DNA from: Pseudomonas sp. GCEP-101
Lineage (GTDB): Bacteria; Pseudomonadota; Gammaproteobacteria; Pseudomonadales; Pseudomonadaceae
DNA length: 64,000 nt
Assembly (NCBI RefSeq): GCF_025133575.1
Contig: NZ_CP104011.1
Coordinates: 2,356,001-2,420,000, forward strand
Reading direction: 5' to 3'
Shown: piece by piece, positions 26,099 to 34,909 of the stretch
Numbering within the stretch: the first letter of the stretch is position 1
How the letters are laid out: each line of letters opens with the position of its first letter
The notes under the pieces: model-generated
Told to the model about the DNA's origin: nothing
Database searches by the model: none
Seen by the model: the letters and a program-made list of their open reading frames with translations, nothing else
Made by a program: the position numbers and the translations under genes

Positions 26099-27628
26099 TC
26101 AATGGTGCGCGGCATCCACCGCGATGGCCTCGCCGCAGACGTCCGCATAGGGGCGCTTGCGGTCGGCCAGGGTGTAGTGGATCAGCGCGCCGAGACCGGC
26201 GCCGAAGAACCAGGAGAACTGCGACAGCGCATCGAACGCCGGCACCAGGGCCAGCACGATGGCGATCAGCGCGGCCGGGACGAACGCTGCCACCGCGCGC
26301 AGGTTCACGCCGCCGCTGTAGTGGTAGGCGGCCTCGCGGCTCTCGCTGTACAGCTCGGGGAGGTTCACCCGGCTGCGACGCACCAGGTAGTAGTCGGTGA
26401 CGATGATCCCGTACAGCGGGCCGAGCAGTGCGCCCAGCCCGCCGAGGAAGTACACGATCACCGCCGGGCTGTTGTACAGGTGCCAGGGCAGGATCAGCAC
26501 GGCGATGGTGGCGCTGAGCAGGCCGGCGCGGCGGAAGTTCAGCAGGTTCGGCGCGAGGTTGGTGAGCACGTAGGCCGGGGCGACGAAGTTGGCCATGATG
26601 TTCACCGCCACGGTGACGATGAGGAACGCCAGGCAGGCCAGCACCAGGCCGAAGGTGCTGGGGATGGCGGCGACGATTTCCGTGGGGTTCTGCACCAGCT
26701 TGCCGTCGATGCTGAACTGCGCGCCGGCCAGCACCACGGCGATCAGCGCGAAGCCCAGCATGTTCACCGGCAGCCCCCAGAAGTTGCCGACGCTGATGGT
26801 GCGGCGGTCCGCGCAATTGCGGGTGAAGTCGCAGAAGTTGAGGATCATGGTGCCGTACAGCGACACCCACAGCGCGGCGGCGCCGAACACCTTCAGCCAC
26901 ATGGTCGAGCCGCTCGGGGCATTGCCGCTGGACCAGGAAATCGACAGGCCGGCGCGCCAGTACATCCAGCCGGCGAGGCTGGCGAAGGCGACCAGGATGA
27001 TCGGGCCGGCGAAGGATTCGTAGCGGCGCACCATCTCCATGCCATAGGCGAAGATGACCAGCTGCACGCACCAGATGCCGAGGAAGGTGATCCAGCCCAG
27101 GGTCGACAGGCCGAGGATCGCGTCCTGGTCATAGGCCGCCAGGCTCGGCGCGATGGCGGTGAGCAGCACGCGCAGGACCACCGAGGCGAGGTAGGTCTGG
27201 ATGCCGAACCAGGCGATGGCGATCACCGCACGGATCAGCGCCGGCACCTGCGCGCCATGAATGCCGAAGCTGATGCGGCACATCACCGGGTAGGGCAGGC
27301 CGGTCTTCTGGCCCATGTAGCCGGAGAGGTTCATCAGGCCGTAGATCACCAGCGCGCCCAGGGCGAAGGCGGCGAGTATCTGCGCGCCGCTCATGCCCAG
27401 GGCAAAGAGGCCGATGGCGAAGGAGTAGTTGGCGATGTTGTGCACATCGTTGGTCCACAGTGCGAACAGGCTGTAGCGGCCCCAGCTGCGACCGGCCGCC
27501 TTGGTCGGCGCCAGGTCGGCGCTGTACAGGCGCGGGCTGAGGGTCGGTGCGAGGGGTTTCGCGCAGGTGCCGTTGTCGGCTGGTTGGACAGGGGAAACGC
27601 CGGACAGGTGGGTAGGGCTGGAGTTCAT
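26099..27628 (-). CDS. NCS1-family nucleobase/hydantoin:cation symporter
   Basis: 509 residues, about 12 TM helices. Family features: SFALGM-like start region (RSWGRYSLFALWTNDVHNIANYSFAIGLFALG), GQKTGLPYPVMCRISFGIHGAQVPALIRAVIAIAWFGIQTYLAS and FCDFTRN. These match bacterial allantoin/hydantoin/uracil NCS1 permeases (PucI, Mhp1). The substrate cannot be fixed; no catabolic genes for allantoin or hydantoin adjoin it. Confidence 0.88.
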   Translation of the reverse strand: MNSSPTHLSGVSPVQPADNGTCAKPLAPTLSPRLYSADLAPTKAAGRSWGRYSLFALWTNDVHNIANYSFAIGLFALGMSGAQILAAFALGALVIYGLMNLSGYMGQKTGLPYPVMCRISFGIHGAQVPALIRAVIAIAWFGIQTYLASVVLRVLLTAIAPSLAAYDQDAILGLSTLGWITFLGIWCVQLVIFAYGMEMVRRYESFAGPIILVAFASLAGWMYWRAGLSISWSSGNAPSGSTMWLKVFGAAALWVSLYGTMILNFCDFTRNCADRRTISVGNFWGLPVNMLGFALIAVVLAGAQFSIDGKLVQNPTEIVAAIPSTFGLVLACLAFLIVTVAVNIMANFVAPAYVLTNLAPNLLNFRRAGLLSATIAVLILPWHLYNSPAVIVYFLGGLGALLGPLYGIIVTDYYLVRRSRVNLPELYSESREAAYHYSGGVNLRAVAAFVPAALIAIVLALVPAFDALSQFSWFFGAGLGALIHYTLADRKRPYADVCGEAIAVDAAHH

Positions 27629-27813
27629 GGGCTACTCGGCTTTTGTATGCACGGCTTTTTGTGGTTTGTGTGCAAAGCTAGAAGCGTGCCAGCGCGGCAG
27701 CTCTCTTGCCGCCAGCTTCCATTCGCTAAGCCGACGAATCTGCTGCAGCCCTTGTTGGGTGGGGCGTGCGCGGCTGTCCAGGTGTTCGAGAAATCAATTC
27801 TCCATTGCAATCA

Positions 27814-27888
27814 TTGACTTAGGAGTCAAGTTAGTGGCGCCCCTCGGATGTGCGGGGGTGGGGGCTTTGTACACAATAATTGTGCACA
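27814..27888. promoter_or_regulatory. Two palindromes in the NCS1 upstream region
   Basis: TTGACT-TAGG-AGTCAA (27814-27829) and the near-perfect TGTACACAAT-A-ATTGTGCACA (27868-27888). The second has the form of a GntR-family operator. They lie 185-260 bases upstream of the permease start in a 444-base interval that otherwise holds a REP and the glcB terminator. Confidence 0.45.
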
Positions 27889-27917
27889 TGCGTTACGCCT
27901 TGCTCTGCTACATCCTT

Positions 27918-27962
27918 GTAGGAGCGGGCCATGCCCGCGATCGCGCGCGTGCGCGCTCCTAC
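27918..27962. repeat. REP family C
   Basis: GTAGGAGCGGGCCATGCCCG left and GTGCGCGCTCCTAC right. Confidence 0.9.
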
Positions 27963-28023
27963 AGGTTGAATCCGGCGCGGAAATGAGCACCGTCGGCGAT
28001 GGGGCGGGCCCCCTCCTGCGGAC

Positions 28024-28050
28024 ATAAAAAAACCGCCCCGGAGGGCGGTT
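28024..28050 (-). terminator. Rho-independent terminator of glcB
   Basis: On the minus strand AACCGCCC-TCCG-GGGCGGTT followed by a run of T (A-run at 28024-28032 on +), 22 bases past the glcB stop. Confidence 0.9.
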
Positions 28051-28072
28051 TCTTCAACGCGGCGCGACGTGC

Positions 28073-30250
28073 TTACAGGCCGTTCTTGGCCTTGAACTCG
28101 CGGCGGCGGCGGTGCAGGACCGGCTCGGTGTAGCCGTTGGGCTGCTTGGTGCCTTCGAGGACCAGTTCCAGCGCGGCCTGGAAGGCCACGTTGTCGTCGA
28201 AGTTCGGCGCCATCGGGCGGTACTGGGCATCACCGGCGTTCTGGCGATCCACCACCGAGGCCATGCGCTTGAGGCTTTCCAGCACCTGCTCCTGGGTCAC
28301 CACGCCGTGGCGCAGCCAGTTGGCCAGCAGCTGGCTGGAGATACGCAGGGTGGCGCGGTCTTCCATCAGGCCGACGTCGTTGATGTCCGGCACCTTGGAG
28401 CAGCCGACGCCCTGGTCGATCCAGCGGACCACGTAGCCGAGGATGCCCTGGGCGTTGTTGTCCAGCTCGTTCTTGATCTCTTCCGCGCTCCAGTTGGTAT
28501 TGGGGGCGAGCGGAATGGTCAGGATGTCGTCCACCGACGCCGGTGCGCGCTTGGCCAGCTCGGCCTGGCGGGCGAACACGTCGACCTTGTGGTAGTGCAG
28601 CGCGTGCAGGGTGGCGGCGGTCGGCGACGGCACCCAGGCGGTGTTGGCGCCGGCCAGCGGGTGAGCGATCTTCTGCTCGAGCATGGCGGCCATCAGGTCG
28701 GGCATGGCCCACATGCCCTTGCCGATCTGCGCCTTGCCCTGCAGGCCGGTAGCGAGGCCCACGTCGACGTTGTTGTTCTCGTAGGAACCGATCCACTTCT
28801 CGGTCTTCATGGCGCCCTTGCGCACCATGGCGCCGGCTTCCATGGAGGTGTGGATCTCGTCACCGGTGCGGTCGAGGAAGCCGGTGTTGATGAACACCAC
28901 GCGCTCGGCGGCGGCCTTGATGCAGGCCTTCAGGTTGACGGTGGTGCGGCGCTCCTCGTCCATGATGCCGACTTTCAGCGTGTTGCGCGGCAGGCCCAGC
29001 AGGTCCTCGACGCGGCTGAAGATCTCGGCGGCGAAGGCGACTTCTTCCGGGCCGTGCATCTTCGGCTTGACGATGTACACGCTGCCGGTGCGGCTGTTCT
29101 TGCGGGTCGCGCTGCCGTTCAGGTTGTGAATGGCGATCAGGCTGGTGAACAGGCCGTCCTGGATGCCTTCGGGTACTTCGTTGCCCTGGGCGTCGAGGAT
29201 CGCCGGGTTGGTCATCAGGTGGCCGACGTTACGCACGAACAGCAGGGAGCGGCCGTGCAGGCTCAGCTCGGAACCATCGGCCCGGGTGTAGACGCGGTCC
29301 GGGTTCATGGTGCGGGTGAAGGTCGTGCCGCCCTTGGAAACCTGCTCGGCGAGGTCGCCTTTCATCAGGCCGAGCCAGTTGCGGTAGACCACGACCTTGT
29401 CGTCGGCATCGACGGCGGCCACGGAGTCTTCGCAGTCCATGATGGTGGTCAGCGCGGATTCCATCAGGACGTCTTTCACGCCAGCGGCGTCGGTCTGGCC
29501 GATCGGGCTGGTGGGGTCGATCTGGATTTCGAAGTGCAGGCCGTTGTGCTTGAGCAGCACGGCCTTGGGCTTGGCGGCTTCGCCCTGGAAGGCGAGGAAC
29601 TGCGCGGCGTTCTTCAGGCCGGTCTCGCTGCCGTTGTTCAGGGTCACGGCCAGCGCGCCGTTCTTCACTACATAGGCGGTGGCGTCGACGTGGGAGCCGG
29701 TTTCCAGCGGGGCGGCTTCATCGAGGAAGGCGCGGGCGAAGGCGATCACCTTGTCACCGCGGACCTTGTTGTAGCCCTTGCCCTTCTCGGCGCCGTTCTC
29801 TTCGCTGATCGCGTCGGTGCCGTAGAGGGCATCGTACAGCGAGCCCCAGCGGGCGTTGGCGGCGTTCAGGGCGAAGCGCGCGTTCATCACCGGCACCACC
29901 AGCTGCGGGCCGGCCATGCGGGCGATTTCCTCGTCGACGTTCTGGGTGCTGGCCTGGAAGTCGGCCGGCTCGGGCAGCAGGTAGCCGATTTCCTGCAGGA
30001 AGGCCTTGTAGGCGGCGGCGTCATGCGGCTTGCCGGCGCGGGCCTGGTGCCAGCCGTCGATCTTCGCCTGAATCTCGTCGCGCTTGGCGAGCAGGGCCTT
30101 GTTCTTGGGGGCCAGGTCATTGATTACGGTTTCGACACCTGCCCAGAACTTGCCAGCGTCAATGCCGGTGCCGGGAATGGCTTCGTTGTTGACGAAGTCG
30201 AAAAGGACTTTGGCGACCTGCAGGCCACCGACTTGAACGCGTTCAGTCAT
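28073..30250 (-). CDS. glcB: Malate synthase G
   Basis: 725 residues, the standard length of the G isoform. Condenses glyoxylate with acetyl-CoA to malate (glyoxylate shunt). Conserved blocks seen: [23 protein letters not shown] (metal-binding Glu/Asp region), [30 protein letters not shown] and [18 protein letters not shown]. Start set at [14 protein letters not shown] (30250), the known N-terminus; the frame has four extra codons upstream. Monocistronic, with own terminator. Confidence 0.97.
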   Translation of the reverse strand: MTERVQVGGLQVAKVLFDFVNNEAIPGTGIDAGKFWAGVETVINDLAPKNKALLAKRDEIQAKIDGWHQARAGKPHDAAAYKAFLQEIGYLLPEPADFQASTQNVDEEIARMAGPQLVVPVMNARFALNAANARWGSLYDALYGTDAISEENGAEKGKGYNKVRGDKVIAFARAFLDEAAPLETGSHVDATAYVVKNGALAVTLNNGSETGLKNAAQFLAFQGEAAKPKAVLLKHNGLHFEIQIDPTSPIGQTDAAGVKDVLMESALTTIMDCEDSVAAVDADDKVVVYRNWLGLMKGDLAEQVSKGGTTFTRTMNPDRVYTRADGSELSLHGRSLLFVRNVGHLMTNPAILDAQGNEVPEGIQDGLFTSLIAIHNLNGSATRKNSRTGSVYIVKPKMHGPEEVAFAAEIFSRVEDLLGLPRNTLKVGIMDEERRTTVNLKACIKAAAERVVFINTGFLDRTGDEIHTSMEAGAMVRKGAMKTEKWIGSYENNNVDVGLATGLQGKAQIGKGMWAMPDLMAAMLEQKIAHPLAGANTAWVPSPTAATLHALHYHKVDVFARQAELAKRAPASVDDILTIPLAPNTNWSAEEIKNELDNNAQGILGYVVRWIDQGVGCSKVPDINDVGLMEDRATLRISSQLLANWLRHGVVTQEQVLESLKRMASVVDRQNAGDAQYRPMAPNFDDNVAFQAALELVLEGTKQPNGYTEPVLHRRRREFKAKNGL

Positions 30251-30300
30251 TGCTTGCCTCACTCTGCTCAGGACCAGCTCTGGACACAGGCAAAACGCCT

Positions 30301-30326
30301 TGTAGTCCGAGCCGCGGAATACTACA
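30301..30326. promoter_or_regulatory. TGTAGT...ACTACA inverted repeat in glcB promoter region
   Basis: TGTAGT at 30301 and ACTACA at 30321, 51-76 bases upstream of glcB. RpiR-type regulators (RccR) that control glcB in pseudomonads use TGTAGT/ACTACA half-sites by memory; the spacing here is larger, so this is tentative. Confidence 0.3.
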
Positions 30327-30415
30327 TGATGCCGTGGGAAAAATCAGTGGGCTAGCGTCGCGGTTAGACCAAAGTACGCATATCAGTCACGTAGCAGGTC
30401 ATATGTTCGCAAATA

Positions 30416-30437
30416 TTATCTGGATTGTTCCAGATAA
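30416..30437. promoter_or_regulatory. 22-base palindrome between glcB and the GNAT gene
   Basis: TTATCTGGA-TTGT-TCCAGATAA, perfect 9-base arms, midway in the 294-base divergent interval. Probable operator; regulator unknown. Confidence 0.5.
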
Positions 30438-30544
30438 ATCTTAAAACTGTACACGTATTGCTGCGCCGGGTACCTGTGGCAGCCCGTCGCAGCCGGCTGA
30501 CCATGCCGTGCCTATACTGCGTTTTCCCTGTTGGAGAATCCCGC

Positions 30545-30994
30545 ATGTCCGTGACGCTTGCCACCCCCACCGATCTGGACGATCTGGTGCTGCTGTTTTC
30601 CGGCTACCTCGATTTCTACGAGGTGCCCGCACCCCACGCGAAGATCCGCGAGTTCCTCGGCGCGCGCATCGGCAGCGGCGAATCCACGGTGTACATCGCC
30701 CGCAGCATCGACGGGCTGGCGGTCGGCTTCGTGCAGCTGTATCCGTTCTTCGCGTCCCTGGCGCTGCAGGCGGCCTGGCTGGTCAGCGACCTCTACGTGC
30801 TGCCCGCCGCGCGCCGCGACGGCTATGGCGAAGCGCTGATGAACGCCGCCCGCGCCCATGCCCAGAGCAGCGGCGCCTGCGGCCTGATGCTGGAGACGGC
30901 GAAGACCAACCACGCCGGCCAGTCGCTCTACGACCGCCTGGGCTACAAGCGGGACGACACGTTCTACACCTACTGGCTGGACCTCACGGCCTAA
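30545..30994 (+). CDS. GNAT-family N-acetyltransferase
   Basis: 149 residues. GNAT fold with the acetyl-CoA loop SDLYVLPAARRDGYGEALMNAA (motif A, Q/RxxGxG/A form: RRDGYG) and the C-terminal LYDRLGYKRDDTFYTYWLDL motif B. Substrate unknown. Nineteen bases upstream of the GcvR-like gene and probably co-transcribed. Confidence 0.85.
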   Translation: MSVTLATPTDLDDLVLLFSGYLDFYEVPAPHAKIREFLGARIGSGESTVYIARSIDGLAVGFVQLYPFFASLALQAAWLVSDLYVLPAARRDGYGEALMNAARAHAQSSGACGLMLETAKTNHAGQSLYDRLGYKRDDTFYTYWLDLTA

Positions 30995-31013
30995 CTCTTC
31001 GCGGAGACTGCTC

Positions 31014-31532
31014 ATGGACCACCTCGTATTGACCGTCATCGCCCAAGACCAGCCCGGTCTGGTGGAGCGCGTGGCCAAATGCATCGCCGCCCACGGCGGC
31101 AACTGGCTGGAAAGCCGCATGTCGCGCATGGCCGGACAGTTCGCCGGGATTCTCCGCGTGGCGGTGCCCGCCGAGGGCTATGACGAACTGGTGGAAGGCC
31201 TGCAGGAGCTGAGCGAGCACGGCATCCGCGTGCTGCTGGCCGAAAGCGGCATCGAGCCGGCCTGCAACTGGAAGCCGATCCACCTCGACCTGGTAGGGAA
31301 CGATCGCCCCGGCATCGTCCGTGACATCACCCAGTTACTGGCCGAGCACGGCGTGAACCTGGAGAGCCTGACCACCGAGGTGCTGCCGGCGCCGATGAGC
31401 AGCGAGCCGCTGTTCCATGCCGAAGCGTTGCTCGCAGTGCCCCTGACCCTGCCGCTGGACACCCTGCAGCAGAAGCTCGAGGCTTTGGCGGACGACCTGA
31501 TGGTCGAGCTGAATTTCCACAGCGGGGAATGA
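31014..31532 (+). CDS. gcvR: GcvR-like protein with two ACT domains
   Basis: 172 residues made of two ACT domains: 1-80 (HLVLTVIAQDQPGLVERVAKCIAAHGGNWLESRMSRMAGQFAG) and 90-165 (IHLDLVGNDRPGIVRDITQLLAEHGVNLESLTTEV). This is the glycine-cleavage-system repressor GcvR architecture. A second, closer GcvR may exist elsewhere, so the symbol is provisional. Followed by an intrinsic terminator. Confidence 0.75.
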   Translation: MDHLVLTVIAQDQPGLVERVAKCIAAHGGNWLESRMSRMAGQFAGILRVAVPAEGYDELVEGLQELSEHGIRVLLAESGIEPACNWKPIHLDLVGNDRPGIVRDITQLLAEHGVNLESLTTEVLPAPMSSEPLFHAEALLAVPLTLPLDTLQQKLEALADDLMVELNFHSGE

Positions 31533-31556
31533 TCCTTCCCCTGTGAACGCGTGTCT

Positions 31557-32115
31557 TGTGGAAAAACCTGTGGGCTCTCTGTTGATGGTTCGACAGAGGG
31601 CCCATTTTATCTAGGATACAGGCTCGTCCGGTTATCCACTTACCTCATCACCGCTGTGCACAGATAGCGGGGATCGCACCGTGGGCATTCTGTTGATAAG
31701 TGGCTGAAGCCTTCTGGTGCCGTGGCTTAGATTGATCTGGACGTTTTCTGTACAGCCTGACCGGGGCGAATTCAAGGTTCCGAGCGTCACAGGCGCTGTG
31801 CACAAAATCACTGGAGGAGCCTGTGGAGAAGCCGTTGATGGAACGCTACAGGCCAGACTGACTCTGGCCTTCAGCGGGTTGTCCACTTTCTGAGCGGGTG
31901 ACGTCGCGCCATCCACACTCAGCGGGGATCAGCCTGTGGAAAAGCTCGGGGAAAGTCTCTTCAGGCCAGAGTTGGCGGGGCTTCGGTTGGTTTGATTGAA
32001 TATTGATCAGTCGCCCTGCGCGGGCGGCCCAGGCTGCAGGGAGAGCGGCGCCGGCCGGCGGCCTGTGGACGAAACGGCCGTTATCCCCGCAATCGCGGGA
32101 TAGAGCTGTGGACAA
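31557..32115. other. Cluster of degenerate DnaA boxes in a 646-base gene-free interval
   Basis: Near matches to TGTGGATAA / TTATCCACA occur at 31557 (TGTGGAAAA), 31632 (TTATCCACT), 31691 (TGTTGATAA), 31822 (TGTGGAGAA), 31879 (TTGTCCACT), 31935 (TGTGGAAAA), 32064 (TGTGGACGA), 32080 (TTATCCCCG) and 32107 (TGTGGACAA), most with one mismatch. An 8-pair hairpin AGGCCAGA-CTGAC-TCTGGCCT is at 31850-31870. No ORF of note. Confidence 0.55.
31572..31610 (+). terminator. Rho-independent terminator after the GcvR-like gene
   Basis: GGGCTCTCTG, 12-base loop, CAGAGGGCCC, then ATTTTAT; ten-pair stem with one G-U. Confidence 0.8.
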
Positions 32116-32178
32116 ACTGCGGGTGACTGCCTGCAGGCCACGGATGGCGAGGCGTGCAGGCAGTGGATCAGTTAATGA

Positions 32179-33066
32179 TCAGTCGCCGCGGGACAGGCGA
32201 TACCAGATGTCCACGCTGTACACCACCAGGCCCAGCCAGATGCAGCCGAAGGAGATCAGCCGCGCGCTGTCCAGGTGCTCGCCGAACAGCAGGATCGCCT
32301 GCAACAGCACCAGGGTCGGCGCCAGGTACTGGAGGAAGCCGAGCGTGGCGTAGGGCAGGTGCCGCGCGGCGGCGTTGAAGCAGACCAGCGGCACCAGGGT
32401 GATCGGGCCGGCAGCGGCCAGCCAGATCGCGTCCTTGGTGGTCCAGAAGTCCGCATGCACGCTGGGGCCGTCGGCGAACAGCACGAGGTAGCCGATCGCC
32501 AGCGGCAGCAGGATCCAGGTCTCCACCACCAGCCCCGGGAGGGCGGCCACCGGTGCCTGCTTGCGGATCAGGCCGTAGAAGCCGAAGGTCAGCGCCAGCG
32601 CCAGCGATACCCAGGGCAGGCTGCCCAATTGCCATACCTGCTGCGCCACGCCTAGCGCCGCCAGCGCGACGGCGAGCCACTGCAACGGGCGCAGGCGCTC
32701 GCGCAGGATCACCAGGCCGAGCAATACGTTGACCAGCGGGTTGACGTAGTAGCCCAGGCTGGCCTCGATCATGTGGCCGTTGTTCACCGCCCAGACGTAC
32801 ACCAGCCAGTTGCTGGCGATCAGCAGGCCGCTGGCGGTGAGCACGGCGATGCGCTTGGGGTTCTCGCGCAGCTCGCGCCACCAGCCGGGGTGCTTCCACA
32901 CCAGCAGGAGCAGGGCGCCGAACACCGCCGACCAGATGGCCCGGTGGGTGATGATTTCCAGTGCGGGGATGCGTTCGAGCAGCTTGAAGTAGATCGGGAA
33001 GAGTCCCCAGATGACATAGGCAGTCAAGCCCAGGGCGTAGCCCCGGCGGGGATTGGCGGTGGCCAT
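32179..33066 (-). CDS. rarD: EamA-family transporter RarD
   Basis: 295 residues, ten TM helices in two EamA repeats. N-terminus GYALGLTAYVIWGLFPIYFKLLERIPALEIITHRAIWS and the WLVYVWAVNNGHMIEASLGYYVNPLVNVLLG block are diagnostic of RarD (chloramphenicol-sensitive protein). Transported substrate unknown. Position between the ACT protein and srkA matches PAO1. Confidence 0.93.
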   Translation of the reverse strand: MATANPRRGYALGLTAYVIWGLFPIYFKLLERIPALEIITHRAIWSAVFGALLLLVWKHPGWWRELRENPKRIAVLTASGLLIASNWLVYVWAVNNGHMIEASLGYYVNPLVNVLLGLVILRERLRPLQWLAVALAALGVAQQVWQLGSLPWVSLALALTFGFYGLIRKQAPVAALPGLVVETWILLPLAIGYLVLFADGPSVHADFWTTKDAIWLAAAGPITLVPLVCFNAAARHLPYATLGFLQYLAPTLVLLQAILLFGEHLDSARLISFGCIWLGLVVYSVDIWYRLSRGD

Positions 33067-33207
33067 GGAACATCCTTGGTTAGGCAGCTAATGAGTGGCT
33101 GCACAATTCTAGGGCGCTCGGGTGGGATTGTCTGTGCCGCCGCGGTGGATGTCGCGGCGGTGCGGGCGAATGTGCGTAACGATGCCGTTACGGAGAAGGC
33201 CGAGTCT

Positions 33208-33299
33208 GTAGGAGCGAGCTTGCTCGCGAACGGGTCCCCGGCTGTGTCGGAGTCGGGCGGGTTCGCGAGCAATAACGATGGCGTCCCCCTCGCTCCTGC
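33208..33299. repeat. REP family A with interrupted right arm
   Basis: Right arm reads GTTCGCGAGCAA, then TAACGATGGCGTCCCCCT, then CGCTCCTGC. The extra segment resembles that at 59641-59720 (AACTAGACGTCCCCCT). Confidence 0.85.
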
Positions 33300-33365
33300 G
33301 CGGAGCAAACGGGGGCGGATTCCGTTCGCGGTCCGGCCGCCCGGTCGGCAATGAAAATGCGTGGG

Positions 33366-34340
33366 TCAGAACAGCCGCAACGGCTCCTCATCCAGCGCCG
33401 CCAGTTGCTCGCGCAGCACCAGCACCTGTTCGCCCCAGTACCGCTCGCTGCCGAACCAGGGGAAGCTCGGCGGGAACGCGGGGTCGTCCCAGCGCCGCGC
33501 CAGCCAGGCGCTGTAGTGCATCAGGCGCAGGGCGCGCAGGCCCTCGATCAGTGGCAGTTCGCGCGGGTCGAAGTCGTGGAATTCCTGGTAGCCATCGACC
33601 AGTTCCGACAGCTGCCCGAGACGCTCCTGGCGCTCGCCGGCAAGCATCATCCACAGGTCCTGCACCGCCGGGCCCATGCGGCAGTCGTCGAGGTCGACGA
33701 CGTGGAAGGTGTCGTCACGGCACAGCAGGTTGCCGGGGTGGCAATCGCCATGCAGGCGAATGGGCGTGTACTTCACGCGGGCGTAGAGCTCATCGATCTT
33801 TTTCAGCAGGTCGCGCGCCACGGATTCATAGGCCGGCAGCAGGCTCTTGGGAACGAAGTTGCCTTCCAGCAGGGTGGCCAGGGACTCATGGCCGAAGTTC
33901 TGCGGGGTCAGCGCCTCGCGGTGCGCGAACGGGCGGTTGGCGCCCACGGCGTGCAGGCGGCCGAGCAACTGGCCGAGGCGATAGAGCTGGTCGAGGTTGC
34001 CCGGCTCCGGCGCGCGGCCGCCGCGGCGGGGGAACAGCGTGAAGCGGAAACCGGCGTGCTCGAAAAGCGTCCTGCCCTCGTGCACCAGCGGCGCGACCAC
34101 CGGGACTTCGCACTCGGCCAATTCGGCGGAGAAGGCGTGTTCCTCGAGGATCGCTTCGGTGGTCCAGCGCCCGGGGCGGTAGAACTTGGCGATCAGCGGT
34201 TCGCTGTCCTCGATACCGACCTGGTATACGCGATTCTCGTAGCTGTTGAGCGCGAGTACGCGGGCGTCGCTGAGGAAACCGATGCTTTCCACCGCATCCA
34301 GCACCAGATCGGGGGTGAGGTCGGAAAAGGGATGGGACAT
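33366..34340 (-). CDS. srkA: Stress response kinase A (YihE)
   Basis: 324-residue APH-fold serine/threonine kinase. Catalytic loop RLHGDCHPGNLLCRDDTFHVVDLDDC gives HGDxxxxN and the DLDD metal motif; N-lobe has the NSYENRVYQVGIE nucleotide-binding region. Start MSHPFSDLTPDLVLDAVESIGF is typical of YihE. Counters stress-induced death in E. coli. Confidence 0.93.
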   Translation of the reverse strand: MSHPFSDLTPDLVLDAVESIGFLSDARVLALNSYENRVYQVGIEDSEPLIAKFYRPGRWTTEAILEEHAFSAELAECEVPVVAPLVHEGRTLFEHAGFRFTLFPRRGGRAPEPGNLDQLYRLGQLLGRLHAVGANRPFAHREALTPQNFGHESLATLLEGNFVPKSLLPAYESVARDLLKKIDELYARVKYTPIRLHGDCHPGNLLCRDDTFHVVDLDDCRMGPAVQDLWMMLAGERQERLGQLSELVDGYQEFHDFDPRELPLIEGLRALRLMHYSAWLARRWDDPAFPPSFPWFGSERYWGEQVLVLREQLAALDEEPLRLF

Positions 34341-34408
34341 GGCGACGTTCCGGCAGTGGTAAAGCTGTCTAGTGTACCCAGTCCGCCCCCGTTGGGTGCG
34401 CTGCCGCC

Positions 34409-34789
34409 TCAGCGGTCGGTGCAGTGTTTGCCCAGGTAGTCGACGAAGTCCGTCGCCAGCGCCCGGCGTTCGCCCTTCACCAGGGTCAGCTTCTGCATCG
34501 CGCGGCCGTTGCAGGTCAGCGGCTGGGCCTGCTTTTCGGTGCTGTGCAGCGGCGTCAGCAACAGGTCGTAGGGGGTGCCCTGGCGGACCTGTTCGGCCAG
34601 CTCAGTCTCGGTGCCACCGATCAGCAGGACCTTGTTGTGGGTGTCGATCTGGTACTGGTCCACCAGCGTTTCCAGCGTCGGCATCAGCTCCTGGCTGGCG
34701 CCGACCCGCAGCACGTCGGGGCCGGCCTGGCTGGCTAGCGGCAGGGAAAGCAGAAACGGCAGGGCGAGAATCGCGAGGGGACGGCGCAT
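34409..34789 (-). CDS. Short ModA-like periplasmic protein
   Basis: 126 residues with signal peptide (MRRPLAILALPFLLSLPLASQA) followed by VLRVGASQELMPTLETLVDQYQ..TELAEQVRQGTPYDLLLTP, the start of a molybdate-binding (ModA) fold. It then jumps to a short tail ending in Cys-Thr-Asp-Arg. A full ModA is about 250 residues, so only about half a binding protein is present. Gene next to a ModE-like regulator but no modB or modC nearby. Confidence 0.65.
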   Translation of the reverse strand: MRRPLAILALPFLLSLPLASQAGPDVLRVGASQELMPTLETLVDQYQIDTHNKVLLIGGTETELAEQVRQGTPYDLLLTPLHSTEKQAQPLTCNGRAMQKLTLVKGERRALATDFVDYLGKHCTDR

Positions 34790-34909
34790 GGCGGGAGCTC
34801 CGGTTGACCGACGGCCCCGTCCGACCCGGGCGGGGCTCCGGCGCTTATTGGAGCGCGGCGCAGCGCCGCCGGGCTTGATATGAGGCAGGGAAACTCCAGT
34901 GGCAGCAGC

